Of a stretch of 19,716 bases of DNA, positions 1 to 7,996 are shown piece by piece. This stretch comes from Clostridiales bacterium. Lineage in GTDB: Bacteria > Bacillota > Clostridia > Lachnospirales > Lachnospiraceae. A model generated the notes under the pieces. That model saw only the letters and a list, made by a program, of their open reading frames with translations. It ran no database searches and had not been told where the DNA came from. Position numbers and translations under genes: made by a program. Position 1 is the stretch's first letter. Every line of letters starts with the position of its first letter. The stretch is taken from contig DYCJ01000018.1 in the NCBI GenBank assembly GCA_019418195.1, positions 1 through 19,716 of the forward strand. Reading direction: 5' to 3'.

Positions 1-2
1 TT

Positions 3-1445
3 TCCTATGTGCTGGTCTTTAAGCTGTCCCGATTCGGCAGAAATGCGGCGGATGTGCTGAACTCTTTGCAGCTCATGCAGGATTTTGGTGTTAATCTGAT
101 CTGCGTGGAGGATGGCATTGACAGTTCTAAGGATGCAGGAAAGCTGATGATTTCTGTGCTGTCTGCGGTGGCAGAAATCGAGCGTGAGAATATCCGAACT
201 CAGACCATGGCAGGACGGGAGCAAAAGGCTCGTGAGGGCAAGTGGAATGGTGGTTTTGCCCCTTATGGCTATAGTCTGGAAAACGGTGATCTTGTCATTG
301 CAGAGGATGAAGTGGAAGTAATCCGTGTCATTTATGACCGCTACATTCACACCAACGAGGGCGTTGCCGGAGTTGCAAAATATTTGAATCGTAATGGCTT
401 TGTCAAGAAGCTACGGCAGAACAATACTATTCCCGGATTTTCAAGGAGCTTCGTGCAGGATGTACTGGACAATCCTGTTTACATGGGTAAGATAGCCTAT
501 GGCAGACGCAGGACGGAAAAGAAACAGGGTACAAGAAACGAGATGCACGTGGTTGAGCAGTCAGAGTTCCCTATTTATGACGGGCAGCACGAAGCCATCA
601 TTTCCGAAGAAGATTGGTATCTGGCACAGGAAAAGCGCAAGATCAATTCCTTTAAGCGGGAAAAGGTCAATAATCCAGACCATGCACACATCCTGTCCGG
701 TATCTTGAAATGCCCATGCTGCGGCAAGAGTATGTACGGCAATATCGCCAAGGCGCACAGCAAGGACAAGAAAACACGGTATTATTACTACTGCAAAAAT
801 ACGGTTACACCGACAGGGCATGAGTGCAGTTTCCGTCTGAATATCGAGCAGATGGAAATCAACAAATTTGTGGCGAAGGTTATCTCCGCTATGGTCAACA
901 ATCCACGATTTGTAGAAGCAATTCAGGCGAAAATCGGAACAGCAGTAGATACAGAAGATATGGAAAAGCAGATTGCTGTCCTACAAGGGCGGCTAAAGCA
1001 AGCCTTTGGAACGAAAAGCCGCTTGGAGCGTCAGATGGATACCTTGGACATCAACGATGTCCACTATGACAGAAAGATTTTGGACTTGCAGCGCCGCTAT
1101 GATGAGCAGTATGATACAATAGAGGAAATCGAAGCTCAGATTGGCGAATTGCAAAGTCAGATCCGCAGCATCCAGCAGGAGAAGATTTCCGGTGACAATA
1201 TCTATCGCTTGTTGCTGGCATTTGATGAAGTCTACCATTCCGCAACGGAAGCGGAGCAGAAGGAGTTTATGAAGGCCTTTATCGAGCGAATTGAGATGTT
1301 CCCGGAGAAAAGGAAAGACGGAAGCTGGATAAGGAAGATCGTATTCAATTTCCCTGTGCCTGTTGATGGTGAGGAAGTGAAAGAACTTCCCTTGGAAACT
1401 GAAACAACTGTCGAGACGGTGGCACTGCTGGATTTCGCGCTTTAA
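3..1445 (+). CDS. Large serine recombinase, 5'-truncated by window edge
   Basis: Site-specific DNA recombinase of the large serine family, which integrates and excises mobile elements. The reading frame is open to the left edge. The visible part begins in the resolvase domain with VLVFKLSRFGRN, the conserved stretch carrying catalytic arginines. Roughly 60-70 residues, including the nucleophilic serine, lie upstream of the window. Counting from the GTG at position 9: resolvase remainder about 1-75; recombinase domain about 95-205; zinc ribbon with C235/C238 and C262/C273; coiled coil about 318-395. The C-terminus is intact. The gene stops just before the aroE promoter, so it probably marks one end of an integrated element. 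Family assignment is firm; the element's type and attachment site cannot be read here. The GTG at 9 is not the true start. Confidence 0.93.
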   Translation, partial: SYVLVFKLSRFGRNAADVLNSLQLMQDFGVNLICVEDGIDSSKDAGKLMISVLSAVAEIERENIRTQTMAGREQKAREGKWNGGFAPYGYSLENGDLVIAEDEVEVIRVIYDRYIHTNEGVAGVAKYLNRNGFVKKLRQNNTIPGFSRSFVQDVLDNPVYMGKIAYGRRRTEKKQGTRNEMHVVEQSEFPIYDGQHEAIISEEDWYLAQEKRKINSFKREKVNNPDHAHILSGILKCPCCGKSMYGNIAKAHSKDKKTRYYYYCKNTVTPTGHECSFRLNIEQMEINKFVAKVISAMVNNPRFVEAIQAKIGTAVDTEDMEKQIAVLQGRLKQAFGTKSRLERQMDTLDINDVHYDRKILDLQRRYDEQYDTIEEIEAQIGELQSQIRSIQQEKISGDNIYRLLLAFDEVYHSATEAEQKEFMKAFIERIEMFPEKRKDGSWIRKIVFNFPVPVDGEEVKELPLETETTVETVALLDFAL

Positions 1446-1449
1446 AGTA

Positions 1450-1478
1450 TTGAAGTATAACTGTGATTGTGCTATACT
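1450..1478 (+). promoter_or_regulatory. Sigma-A promoter of aroE
   Basis: TTGAAG (1450-1455), a 17-base spacer and TATACT (1473-1478), with TGC directly before the -10 giving an extended -10. It lies 38 bases before the aroE ATG and starts 5 bases after the recombinase stop. The TATACTT on the right is an inverted copy of AAGTATA at 1453-1459, so the promoter also holds a 7-bp dyad. Confidence 0.65.
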
Positions 1479-1515
1479 TGACGGGAACAAGTCTTGAATT
1501 GGAGGATAAACAGAC

Positions 1516-2391
1516 ATGGAAAGTAGAATCAGCGGACATACACAACTTTATGCATTGATCGGATCTCCGGTAGGACATTCCGGTTCCCCTGCAATGTATA
1601 ATTACAGTTTTGATAAACTCGGCATCGATGCGGCATATCTTGCCTTTGACGTTCCGGTTGAAAAGACGGAGAAAGCAGTCGAGGCGCTGCGCACACTCCA
1701 CGCAGGAGGATTTAATGTAACGATGCCGTGCAAGACTGCAGTGGCACAGCTTGTAGACAAGCTGTCACCGGCAGCAGAGCTGGTGGGCGCCTGCAATACG
1801 GTTGTCTTTGAAGAAGACGGAACAATGACCGGACATATGACAGACGGAGTCGGATTCGTGCGCAATCTTAAAGAGCATGGAGTGGATATTAAAGGAGAAA
1901 AGATCGTTCTCCTCGGTACTGGCGGCGCTGCCACGGCGATCGCAGTACAGGCGGCACTGGACGGTGTAGATGAAATCGCCATCTTTAACCGGAAAGATGA
2001 ATTCTATGCAAACGGAGAGAAGACAGTAGAGAAGATCAAAAAGGCAGTACCGTCCATACAGAAAGTGTATATCGAAGATCTGGACAATACAGAACTTCTG
2101 GGGCGGGTGATCGCAGAAAGCGATATTCTGATCAATGCAACCCGCGCGGGAATGAGCCCGATGCAGGATGTGATCCCTGTTCCGGCAGAGTTCCTTCGTC
2201 CGGAGCTGGCGGTTGCAGATGTAGTGTATAATCCGAAGGAGACACTTCTGATCAAAAAGGCAAAAGAAGCCGGCTGCCGCGCGGCTGTAGGGGGAAGCGG
2301 CATGCTCCTCTGGCAGGGTGTGGCTGCATTTGAACTGTTCACGGGACAGGGGATGCCGGTAGAGGAAGTGCGTGAGAAATTCTTCGATTAA
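1516..2391 (+). CDS. aroE: Shikimate dehydrogenase
   Basis: NADP-dependent reduction of 3-dehydroshikimate to shikimate in cytosolic aromatic amino acid synthesis. Length is 291 residues, normal for AroE. Visible motifs: shikimate-binding serines in HSGSP (S22, S24), catalytic lysine K73 in NVTMPCK, N94 in GACNT, and catalytic aspartate D110 in DGVG. The Rossmann loop is GTGGAAT (134-140), followed by NRK (158-160) at the NADP-selectivity position, INATRAGM, and the C-terminal GGSGMLLWQG. The ATG at 1516 has GGAGG at 1501-1505. It appears monocistronic: its own promoter lies upstream and a strong terminator follows. A quinate-using paralogue is possible, but the motifs fit biosynthetic AroE. 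The gene itself looks chromosomal although a mobile-element recombinase abuts it. Confidence 0.95.
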   Translation: MESRISGHTQLYALIGSPVGHSGSPAMYNYSFDKLGIDAAYLAFDVPVEKTEKAVEALRTLHAGGFNVTMPCKTAVAQLVDKLSPAAELVGACNTVVFEEDGTMTGHMTDGVGFVRNLKEHGVDIKGEKIVLLGTGGAATAIAVQAALDGVDEIAIFNRKDEFYANGEKTVEKIKKAVPSIQKVYIEDLDNTELLGRVIAESDILINATRAGMSPMQDVIPVPAEFLRPELAVADVVYNPKETLLIKKAKEAGCRAAVGGSGMLLWQGVAAFELFTGQGMPVEEVREKFFD

Positions 2392-2437
2392 AAGACGGCA
2401 GATCAGCAGAAAATACCGAAAAAATACTGACAAAATA

Positions 2438-2491
2438 CCCGGTAACTTTTGAGGCCCATTTCAGTCACCTCAAAATTACCGGGCTTTTTTG
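2438..2491 (+). terminator. Rho-independent terminator after aroE (likely bidirectional)
   Basis: Left arm 2438-2454 (CCCGGTAACTTTTGAGG) pairs with right arm 2468-2483 (CCTCAAAATTACCGGG) with one small bulge and a 13-base loop, followed by CTTTTTTG on the plus strand. On the minus strand the same stem is followed by TATTTTG, so it can also stop the convergent murF transcript. Confidence 0.9.
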
Positions 2492-2519
2492 TTTCTGCTT
2501 TATTATTTCTGCTTTATTA
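2492..2519. repeat. 14-bp tandem duplication at murF stop
   Basis: TTTCTGCTTTATTA occurs twice back to back (2492-2505 and 2506-2519). The inner copy holds the murF stop codon (TTA at 2517-2519 on the plus strand), so the outer copy looks like a recent slippage or duplication just past the gene end. Confidence 0.75.
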
Positions 2520-3923
2520 TTCTTTTCTGCTGAGGCGTTCCACGATTTCAGGGAATTCCATACCGTGGGATGCCTTCACGAGAATGGTATCTCCTTCTCT
2601 GAGTACGCTGTCAGCATTCTCAAAGAATTCGGCTTTTGTCTTATAATGGTGTATTTCCATGCTGCTTGTCTGAGCTTCATTTTCAGCCTCTGCGCTGTTT
2701 ACTGTCTCCTGGGCTCCGCGGGCGATTTCCGAGCTTAAATCTCCGATGCAGATCAGGACGTCAATCCCTTTTTCGGCGGCGTGGACGCCCACATTATAGT
2801 GCATTTTCTTTTCGTCAGCACCTAGTTCGAACATATCTCCCAACACTGCTACGGTTCTTGTATCTGCATAGGCCAGTACATCTAAAGAAGACTTCATTGA
2901 CGCCGGATTTGCATTGTAGCAGTCGTCAATGACTGTATAGCATTTGCCTTCGATGAGGTTGTTGCGCCCTGCGATCGGTACGTTTGACGCAATACCCTGT
3001 GCAATTTCTTCATCTGTCAGCCCGAGAGCATAACCTACAGCAGCTGCAGCAAGTGCATTGTACACCATGTGTCTGCCTGGGATTGAGATATGAGTGTCAA
3101 ATGAAGATACAGGAGTGACAATATGTACATCCGTGCCTTTTAGTCCCCTGCTTGTAACCTGCTCTGCGTGGAACGGGCAGGAAGCGTCAAGCCCGAAACA
3201 GACCGGGGTGAGACCATTCTGCGGAGTAAAGCCGCGCAGTTTATCATCATCTCCGTTTACAATAATCGTGCCCTCCGGATTCATATAGTCGATCATCTCG
3301 GTTTTAGCCTTGAGGATTCCGTCTCTGGAGCCGAGACTCTCGATATGCGCCACGCCGATATTTGTAAAGACGCAGATGTCGGGACGGGCAATCTTTGCCA
3401 GTCGGGTCATCTCGCCGAAATTGCTGATTCCCATTTCCAGCACCGCTATTTCATGTTCCTCACGGATGTTGAATACAGTAAGCGGAAGTCCGATTTCGTT
3501 GTTGAAGTTTCCTTCTGTCTTGAGAACAGAGTATTTCTGAGACAAGACAGATGCGATCATTTCTTTCGTGCTTGTTTTTCCCACACTTCCGGAAATACCG
3601 ACTACTTTGATATCAAGAGAGCGGCGGTAATGTTCTGCGATATCTTTCAGTGCCTGCTCGCAGGATGAGACACGGATGTACGGATAACCGACATCTCCGA
3701 GATCCTGTTCGGATACAGCACAGAGCGCCCCCTTTTCCATTACCTGGGGAATAAACGTGTGGCCATCCACCCGGGCACCCTTGATCGCTATGAAGAGGCT
3801 GTCCTTTTCAACTTTCCGGCTGTCGATGACGACGCTTGACACCTCACGGACCGCTGCAGCCGGATCGCCGTGGTAGATGCCTCCGCATGCCGCCGCGATT
3901 TCCTGTAATGACATATGTTTCAT
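2517..3923 (-). CDS. murF: UDP-MurNAc-tripeptide:D-Ala-D-Ala ligase
   Basis: Cytosolic Mur ligase that adds D-Ala-D-Ala to UDP-MurNAc-tripeptide using ATP, the last soluble step of peptidoglycan precursor synthesis. The protein has 468 residues. Seen: N-terminal substrate domain with VVIDSRKV and FIAIKGARVDGH; the ATP P-loop GSVGKTS (112-118); EGNFNNEIGLP; EMGISNFGEM; TNIGVAHIE followed by KAKTEM (205-210), the carbamyl-lysine region; and the C-terminal DDCYNANPASM and LGDMFELG. The ATG at 3923 is chosen because AGGAAAGG (3935-3942) lies 11 bases upstream; the in-frame TTG at 3932 would leave only 2 bases. It is last in the pncB-ddl-murF run, 37 bases after ddl, whose product it consumes. A stretch near the C-terminus rich in E, A and S looks like a variable loop. 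Confidence 0.95.
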   Translation of the reverse strand: MKHMSLQEIAAACGGIYHGDPAAAVREVSSVVIDSRKVEKDSLFIAIKGARVDGHTFIPQVMEKGALCAVSEQDLGDVGYPYIRVSSCEQALKDIAEHYRRSLDIKVVGISGSVGKTSTKEMIASVLSQKYSVLKTEGNFNNEIGLPLTVFNIREEHEIAVLEMGISNFGEMTRLAKIARPDICVFTNIGVAHIESLGSRDGILKAKTEMIDYMNPEGTIIVNGDDDKLRGFTPQNGLTPVCFGLDASCPFHAEQVTSRGLKGTDVHIVTPVSSFDTHISIPGRHMVYNALAAAAVGYALGLTDEEIAQGIASNVPIAGRNNLIEGKCYTVIDDCYNANPASMKSSLDVLAYADTRTVAVLGDMFELGADEKKMHYNVGVHAAEKGIDVLICIGDLSSEIARGAQETVNSAEAENEAQTSSMEIHHYKTKAEFFENADSVLREGDTILVKASHGMEFPEIVERLSRKE

Positions 3924-3960
3924 AAAAGTCAATTCCTTTCCTGGATGATTCGCATGATGA

Positions 3961-5019
3961 TCAGTCTGAATATCTTGCTTCGATGGATTTCTGTATGATC
4001 AGCTCACACAGATCACCGTATTCGATGCCAGCCACTTTCGCCTCTTTTGGCAGCAGGCTGGCTGCAGTCATGCCCGGCAGTGTATTCATTTCCAGACAGT
4101 ACAGGTTCCCCTGATCATCCAGAAGGAAGTCTGCACGGCTGTAGACATTTAATTTAAGTGCATGGAACGCCTTTACAGTAAGATCCATCATGCGATCTTC
4201 AACATCTTTGGAAATATCGGCGGGGCAGACTTCATCGGTCGCACCGTCCTGATATTTGTTCGCATAGTCGAAGAAACCGGTCTTCGGGATGATCTCGATA
4301 GGCGGCAGTGCCTTGCCGTCAATGATGCCGCAGGCGAATTCACGCCCTTTGATAAATGTCTCGATCACAACTTCGTCTTCATACTGGAAGGACTTTTCCA
4401 GTGCCTCTTTGTATTCGTCTTCTGTATTTACAATATAAACACCGATACTGGAACCGCCGGAACACGGTTTGATAACAACCGGGAGGGAAAGCCCCAGAGA
4501 TGCAAGAGAACAGTCTGCATCATTTTTGTGGAGACATACTCCGTCCGGCGTATCGATCCCTGCCTGGAGAAATACCTGCTTTGTAAAGCCTTTGTCCATT
4601 GCGACCGCACATCCGAGAGAATCCGGCCCGGTATAGCGGATGCCGAGCAGGTCAAATGTTGCCTGAAGTTTTCCGTTCTCACCTTCTCCGCCGTGAAGTC
4701 CGAGGAAGGTGATATCTGCCATCCGGCAGAGCTCGATTACATTCGGCCCGAGGAAACAGTCAGACTGGTCCGGGCGGGAGGCTTTGACGGCCGCGAGATC
4801 CGGTTCTTCCTCGCTGATGTTCTTCGCGATCTCCAGTCCGTGTCCGGGCATCGTGAATACATCCTCCAGATTCTCAGGTGCATTTTCAAGTCCCAGAAAT
4901 ACATCCAGAAGAAATGCATCGTGTCCTCTTTCCAACAATGTCCGGCAGATTCCGGCAGCAGAGGCGAGGGAAACATCGCGCTCTGTACTTAACCCTCCGG
5001 CCAGTACGATAATCTTCAT
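3961..5019 (-). CDS. ddl: D-alanine--D-alanine ligase
   Basis: ATP-grasp enzyme joining two D-alanines for MurF. It has 352 residues, at the long end for the family. Seen: STERDVS with E13; LHGGEGENGK (108-117), where GENG replaces the more usual GEDG; CSGGSSIGV (186-194); FIKGREF; DYANKY (251-256); SRADF with D297; and EMNTLPGMT with metal ligands E310 and N312. The K-Y pair at 255-256 in the omega loop is the D-Ala:D-Ala signature; vancomycin-resistance D-lactate ligases carry histidine there, so a resistance ligase is unlikely. The ATG at 5019 has AAAGGAG upstream. It lies 26 bases after pncB and 37 before murF, so it is probably co-transcribed with both. Confidence 0.95.
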   Translation of the reverse strand: MKIIVLAGGLSTERDVSLASAAGICRTLLERGHDAFLLDVFLGLENAPENLEDVFTMPGHGLEIAKNISEEEPDLAAVKASRPDQSDCFLGPNVIELCRMADITFLGLHGGEGENGKLQATFDLLGIRYTGPDSLGCAVAMDKGFTKQVFLQAGIDTPDGVCLHKNDADCSLASLGLSLPVVIKPCSGGSSIGVYIVNTEDEYKEALEKSFQYEDEVVIETFIKGREFACGIIDGKALPPIEIIPKTGFFDYANKYQDGATDEVCPADISKDVEDRMMDLTVKAFHALKLNVYSRADFLLDDQGNLYCLEMNTLPGMTAASLLPKEAKVAGIEYGDLCELIIQKSIEARYSD

Positions 5020-5045
5020 GATACTTATACTCCTTTATATGATTC

Positions 5046-6500
5046 TTAAATATTTTGGTTTGCTTCGTTGAGCAGTGCTGTCTTTGTATCGTAGAGCTTC
5101 TGAGAAAGGTCTACATATACTTTGTGCGGATTGAAGAGACGTTTTGTCTCATCCCACAGGGTTGCCTTCTCCTGTTTGCAGTATTCTGCAATTTCTGAAA
5201 CAGACGGAGAGGTATATTTGCATTCACCCCTGATAAAGACGGGCTTCAGGATTTCTTTCATCGTGTAGGTGCCGCCTTCCAGACGTGTCTTCTTCCATGT
5301 CGCGTTGGGATCAAAGAGCAGAAGATCTTTGGATGTATCGTACTCTTCGCCTACAAAACAGATGAGATCAGCCCGCATTTTACCGGTTTCTTTATCATAG
5401 ATCCGGTAAATGGTCTTATTTCCGGGATTCGTGATCTTTTCCACGTTTTCGGAAATCTTGATCTTCGGGACGAATTCTCCATTTTCATTCTGGATTGCCG
5501 CAAGCTTATATACGCCTCCGAAGGACGGACAGTCTTTGGAGGTGATGAGATTGGTCCCGACTCCCCAGGATGTAATGGCAGCACCTTGAAGCTTGAGGTC
5601 GTTGATCAGGAATTCGTCCAGATCATTGGATGCGGCAATGACTGCATCGGTGAATCCTGCTTCATCCAGCATCTTTCTTGCTTTCTTGGACAGATAAGCC
5701 AGGTCGCCGGAATCCAGTCGGATGCCATAGCTCTTCGGATGGATTCCGGCATCGCGCATTTCCTTGAATACGCGGATCGCATTCGGGACCCCGGATTTCA
5801 GTGTATCGTATGTGTCAACGAGCAGAGTGCACGCATCCGGGTAAAGCCTTGCATATTCTTTGAAGGCAGTGTACTCGTCTTTAAAGCTCATGATCCAGCT
5901 GTGCGCATGGGTTCCCAGAACCGGCACGTCGAACATTTCACCGGCCAGTACATTGGATGTACCTACACAGCCTCCTATGATGGCAGCCCTCGCTCCATAC
6001 AGCCCGGCATCCGGACCCTGGGCACGGCGCAGTCCGAATTCCATGACACCGTCACCCTGTGCAGCATGTACTACGCGGGAAGCCTTCGTGGCGATCAGAC
6101 ACTGATGATTGATGATCGTCAGTATAGCGGTCTCTACAAGCTGCGCCTCCATGATCGGAGCGACAACTTTGATCAGAGGTTCTCTCGGAAAGATCACACT
6201 TCCCTCGGGAATGGCATAGATGTCCCCGCTGAAATGAAAACCACTTAAATAATGAAGAAAATCTTCGCTGAAGATGCCCAGACCTCTCAGGTAATCCACA
6301 TCTTCATAGGAGAAATTCAGATTCTTGATGTAATCGATAACCTGTTCCAGCCCGGCCATGATGGAATAGCCGCCTTTGTTCGGGTTGTCCCGGAAGAACA
6401 TGTCAAAGATGACAGTCTCGTTTTCCTGTGTCTCAAAATAGCCCTGCATCATGGTAAGCTCATATAAGTCCGTGAGCAGAGTGAGATTCTGTGCGCTCAT
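5046..6500 (-). CDS. pncB: Nicotinate phosphoribosyltransferase
   Basis: Converts nicotinate and PRPP to nicotinate mononucleotide with ATP hydrolysis, the entry to NAD from salvaged niacin (Preiss-Handler route). It has 484 residues. Seen: the N-terminal LLTDLYELTMMQGYF typical of the family; FGLRRAQGPDAG (155-166); GTHAHSW (196-202), with H200 the likely autophosphorylated histidine; LVDTYDTL; RLDSGDL (261-267); and SWGVGTNL. The frame runs open to 6623, but the 41 extra residues are low-complexity and basic. The ATG at 6500, with GAGAGGG just upstream and a family-like N-terminus, is the start. It heads the pncB-ddl-murF unit with its own promoter. The leader (6501-6608) is GC-rich; I recognise no riboswitch in it. 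Confidence 0.94.
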   Translation of the reverse strand: MSAQNLTLLTDLYELTMMQGYFETQENETVIFDMFFRDNPNKGGYSIMAGLEQVIDYIKNLNFSYEDVDYLRGLGIFSEDFLHYLSGFHFSGDIYAIPEGSVIFPREPLIKVVAPIMEAQLVETAILTIINHQCLIATKASRVVHAAQGDGVMEFGLRRAQGPDAGLYGARAAIIGGCVGTSNVLAGEMFDVPVLGTHAHSWIMSFKDEYTAFKEYARLYPDACTLLVDTYDTLKSGVPNAIRVFKEMRDAGIHPKSYGIRLDSGDLAYLSKKARKMLDEAGFTDAVIAASNDLDEFLINDLKLQGAAITSWGVGTNLITSKDCPSFGGVYKLAAIQNENGEFVPKIKISENVEKITNPGNKTIYRIYDKETGKMRADLICFVGEEYDTSKDLLLFDPNATWKKTRLEGGTYTMKEILKPVFIRGECKYTSPSVSEIAEYCKQEKATLWDETKRLFNPHKVYVDLSQKLYDTKTALLNEANQNI

Positions 6501-6608
6501 GATATTTTCCCTCTCTTCATTTTGTACGGACGCCGGAATGCGGCGGTGTCCCGTGATTTGCGGCGCCGGGAAACGCGCAAAGCGGGATCCCTGCCGTTTT
6601 TCTTTACG

Positions 6609-6616
6609 ATTATAGC
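6609..6616 (-). promoter_or_regulatory. Extended -10 promoter of pncB-ddl-murF
   Basis: On the minus strand TGCTATAAT (TATAAT at 6609-6614) lies about 110 bases before the pncB ATG. There is no good -35 at 17 bases (TAGAAG), but the TGn extension can compensate. It sits between the plsC terminator and pncB, where a new promoter is needed. Confidence 0.6.
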
Positions 6617-6653
6617 ACAACACAGTTCATTCTTCTACAAATTTTGAAATTCG

Positions 6654-6698
6654 GTTTGAGGAAGAAAAAATGCGGAGCTCAGACGAGCTCCGCATTTT
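6654..6698 (-). terminator. Terminator of plsC, overlapping its last codons
   Basis: Arms AAAATGCGGAGCTC (6667-6680) and GAGCTCCGCATTTT (6685-6698) are perfect inverted repeats with a 4-base loop. On the minus strand the hairpin is followed by TTTTTTCTTCC. The plsC stop (6679-6681) begins at the loop, so the final codons form the 5' arm. Confidence 0.9.
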
Positions 6699-7413
6699 TG
6701 TGGATTGTTTCCCTGATTATGTTTTCCACATAATCCCCGATATGTTTTTTCGTATCTTTGTCCAGCTGATCGGGATAAATAGGTTTCCCGTATTCAACTA
6801 CCACATGGGTTTTCTTTATTTTCGGAAGATGATTTTCAAAGATCTCGGCTGTATTGTTCATCGAGATGGGAACAATCGCACATCCGGTCTTCGTGGCAAT
6901 TTTCAGGGCTCCGTCGCGGAACGGAAGCATGGACAGCTCTTCGCCCCGGTTGCGTGTCCCTTCCGGGAAGACGCAGACGGAAATCCCGTTTTTAATATCA
7001 TCGATTGCCTGAAGAATCGTTTTTAGCCCTTCTTTTGGATTCTTCCGGTCAAGGAAGAGACAGTGCAGCCGCTTCATCCATGACGTGAGAGTCAGATAAC
7101 GCTCCATTTCTTTTTTTGCGATATAGCCGGTCACTCTTTTGCAGCGGCTGTAGGTCAGCAGGATGTCAAAATAGCTGCGGTGATTGCCGATGAACAGTAC
7201 CGGCTCGTCGGGAACATTTTCTTCACCGATCACGGTCGCCTTTACTCCGGTTATCTTCAGGATCACTTTGAAAGCCCACTGTACAATACGCAGGGAACTG
7301 ATATCGCTTGCATGCGGGTTAAATCTGTGAAGGATCCGTTCCACAATGAGCACCGGAATCGTCACGATCAAAAACAAAATTACAAAAACTATAATACATA
7401 TAAAACGAATCAT
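6679..7413 (-). CDS. plsC: 1-acyl-sn-glycerol-3-phosphate acyltransferase
   Basis: Membrane-bound acyltransferase that adds the second acyl chain to lysophosphatidic acid, giving phosphatidic acid for phospholipid synthesis. It has 244 residues. Seen: one N-terminal hydrophobic segment (about 2-24); the catalytic NHRSYFD (HX4D, H78 and D83); a conserved LDRKNPKEG; the phosphate-binding FPEGTRNRG (149-157); and IVPISMNN. The ATG at 7413 has TGAGGAC about 7 bases upstream. It is monocistronic: a promoter lies at 7475-7503 and a terminator overlaps the 3' end. Related PlsC-fold enzymes can act on other lysolipids, so the exact acceptor is inferred from the family. Confidence 0.9.
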   Translation of the reverse strand: MIRFICIIVFVILFLIVTIPVLIVERILHRFNPHASDISSLRIVQWAFKVILKITGVKATVIGEENVPDEPVLFIGNHRSYFDILLTYSRCKRVTGYIAKKEMERYLTLTSWMKRLHCLFLDRKNPKEGLKTILQAIDDIKNGISVCVFPEGTRNRGEELSMLPFRDGALKIATKTGCAIVPISMNNTAEIFENHLPKIKKTHVVVEYGKPIYPDQLDKDTKKHIGDYVENIIRETIHKNAELV

Positions 7414-7474
7414 GTGTCAGTCCTCAATTTTTCTTTCTGTAAAATAAAGAGGGCAGATGTCGCCCCTGCGTTCA

Positions 7475-7503
7475 ATTATACAGCCGGTATATGGAAAATA
7501 CAA
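7475..7503 (-). promoter_or_regulatory. Sigma-A promoter of plsC
   Basis: On the minus strand TTGTAT (7498-7503), a 17-base spacer and a perfect TATAAT (7475-7480), about 62 bases before the plsC ATG. The -35 ends 15 bases from the left end of the 539-bp repeat unit. Confidence 0.6.
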
Positions 7504-7518
7504 GAAAAATGCTCGTGA

Positions 7519-7543
7519 AATTCGTGTTTATCTGAGAAACATT
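7519..7543 (+). repeat. Left terminal inverted repeat
   Basis: Begins AATTCGTGTTTAT, then three differing bases, then AGAAACA. Inverted copy at 8033-8057, 21 of 25 positions identical. Confidence 0.8.
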
Positions 7544-7560
7544 TTCCCGGTGAAGTGTCC

Positions 7561-7647
7561 GAAAATCAATCGGATACAGGAGATTGACTTACGTATCCCC
7601 ACCCGTCACGAAAGACGCATCATATCGGCTGTATCCGACTGATTTTC
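7561..7647 (+). repeat. 19-bp inverted repeat (hairpin arms)
   Basis: Arms 7561-7579 and 7629-7647 match at 18 of 19 positions with 49 bases between. GGATAC at 7572-7577 could instead pair with a second GTATCC at 7593-7598, so two exclusive folds exist. The loop contains CGTC-ACGAAA-GACG, a small inner hairpin. Confidence 0.75.
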
Positions 7648-7810
7648 TGCGCTCATCCAGTCAGTAATGTCTCTCCGACAAGCACGGAATCAGAAGAAAA
7701 CTGGTCGAAAGGGGCAGCTTTATCGACAAAGTTCTGGTCTCTTCCGGCTTATATGAGTGTTTGTTGAAAGATAACGCTGCGGCTGAAAAATGAACTGATC
7801 GGATGCACCA

Positions 7811-7996
7811 GCAGAAAAAGAAGATACTGCATAAGCTATGCATCGACATGGAGCGTTCCGAATACACCTCGTTCTCCATGTTAGCAGCATTAAAATACGA
7901 GTTCCAATGGACGAGTATTTTGATGGTGTGTTACATGGGTTCGAGGGGATGAGGTAAAGCGGGTCGGTATAGCGTTGCAGTATCTTCTTTTTCTGC
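7811..7996 (+). repeat. 20-bp perfect inverted repeat with flanking partial pairing
   Basis: The arm 7811-7830 is exactly complementary to 7977-7996. Pairing resumes outside (GGATGC near 7800 with GCATCC near 8000; GATC with GATC) and inside (GCTAT with ATAGC, CGAC with GTCG), giving arms of about 50 bases with bulges. The 146-base loop holds two smaller dyads: 7847-7853 with 7874-7880, and AAAATAC (7892-7898) with GTATTTT (7915-7921). Confidence 0.85.

Noticed and set aside
4162..4992. Long plus-strand frame of 276 residues opposite ddl
   Set aside because: It is antisense to a firmly identified gene, with no ribosome site or family resemblance.
3961..5019. Ddl as a vancomycin-resistance (D-Ala-D-Lac) ligase
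   Set aside because: The omega-loop pair is K-Y rather than K-H, and it sits with murF in a housekeeping arrangement without van genes.
6501..6608. Riboswitch in the GC-rich pncB leader
   Set aside because: Known NAD-related riboswitch classes have motifs I could not find, and no clear expression platform (terminator or ribosome-site hairpin) is visible.
7668..7957. Protein-like plus-strand frames (7668-7793, 7794-7952, 7907-7957) that might be a decayed gene
   Set aside because: They are split by stops and frame changes, have no ribosome site, match no family I know, and lie largely within the inverted-repeat arms and loop, which can create open frames by chance. A remnant cannot be excluded.
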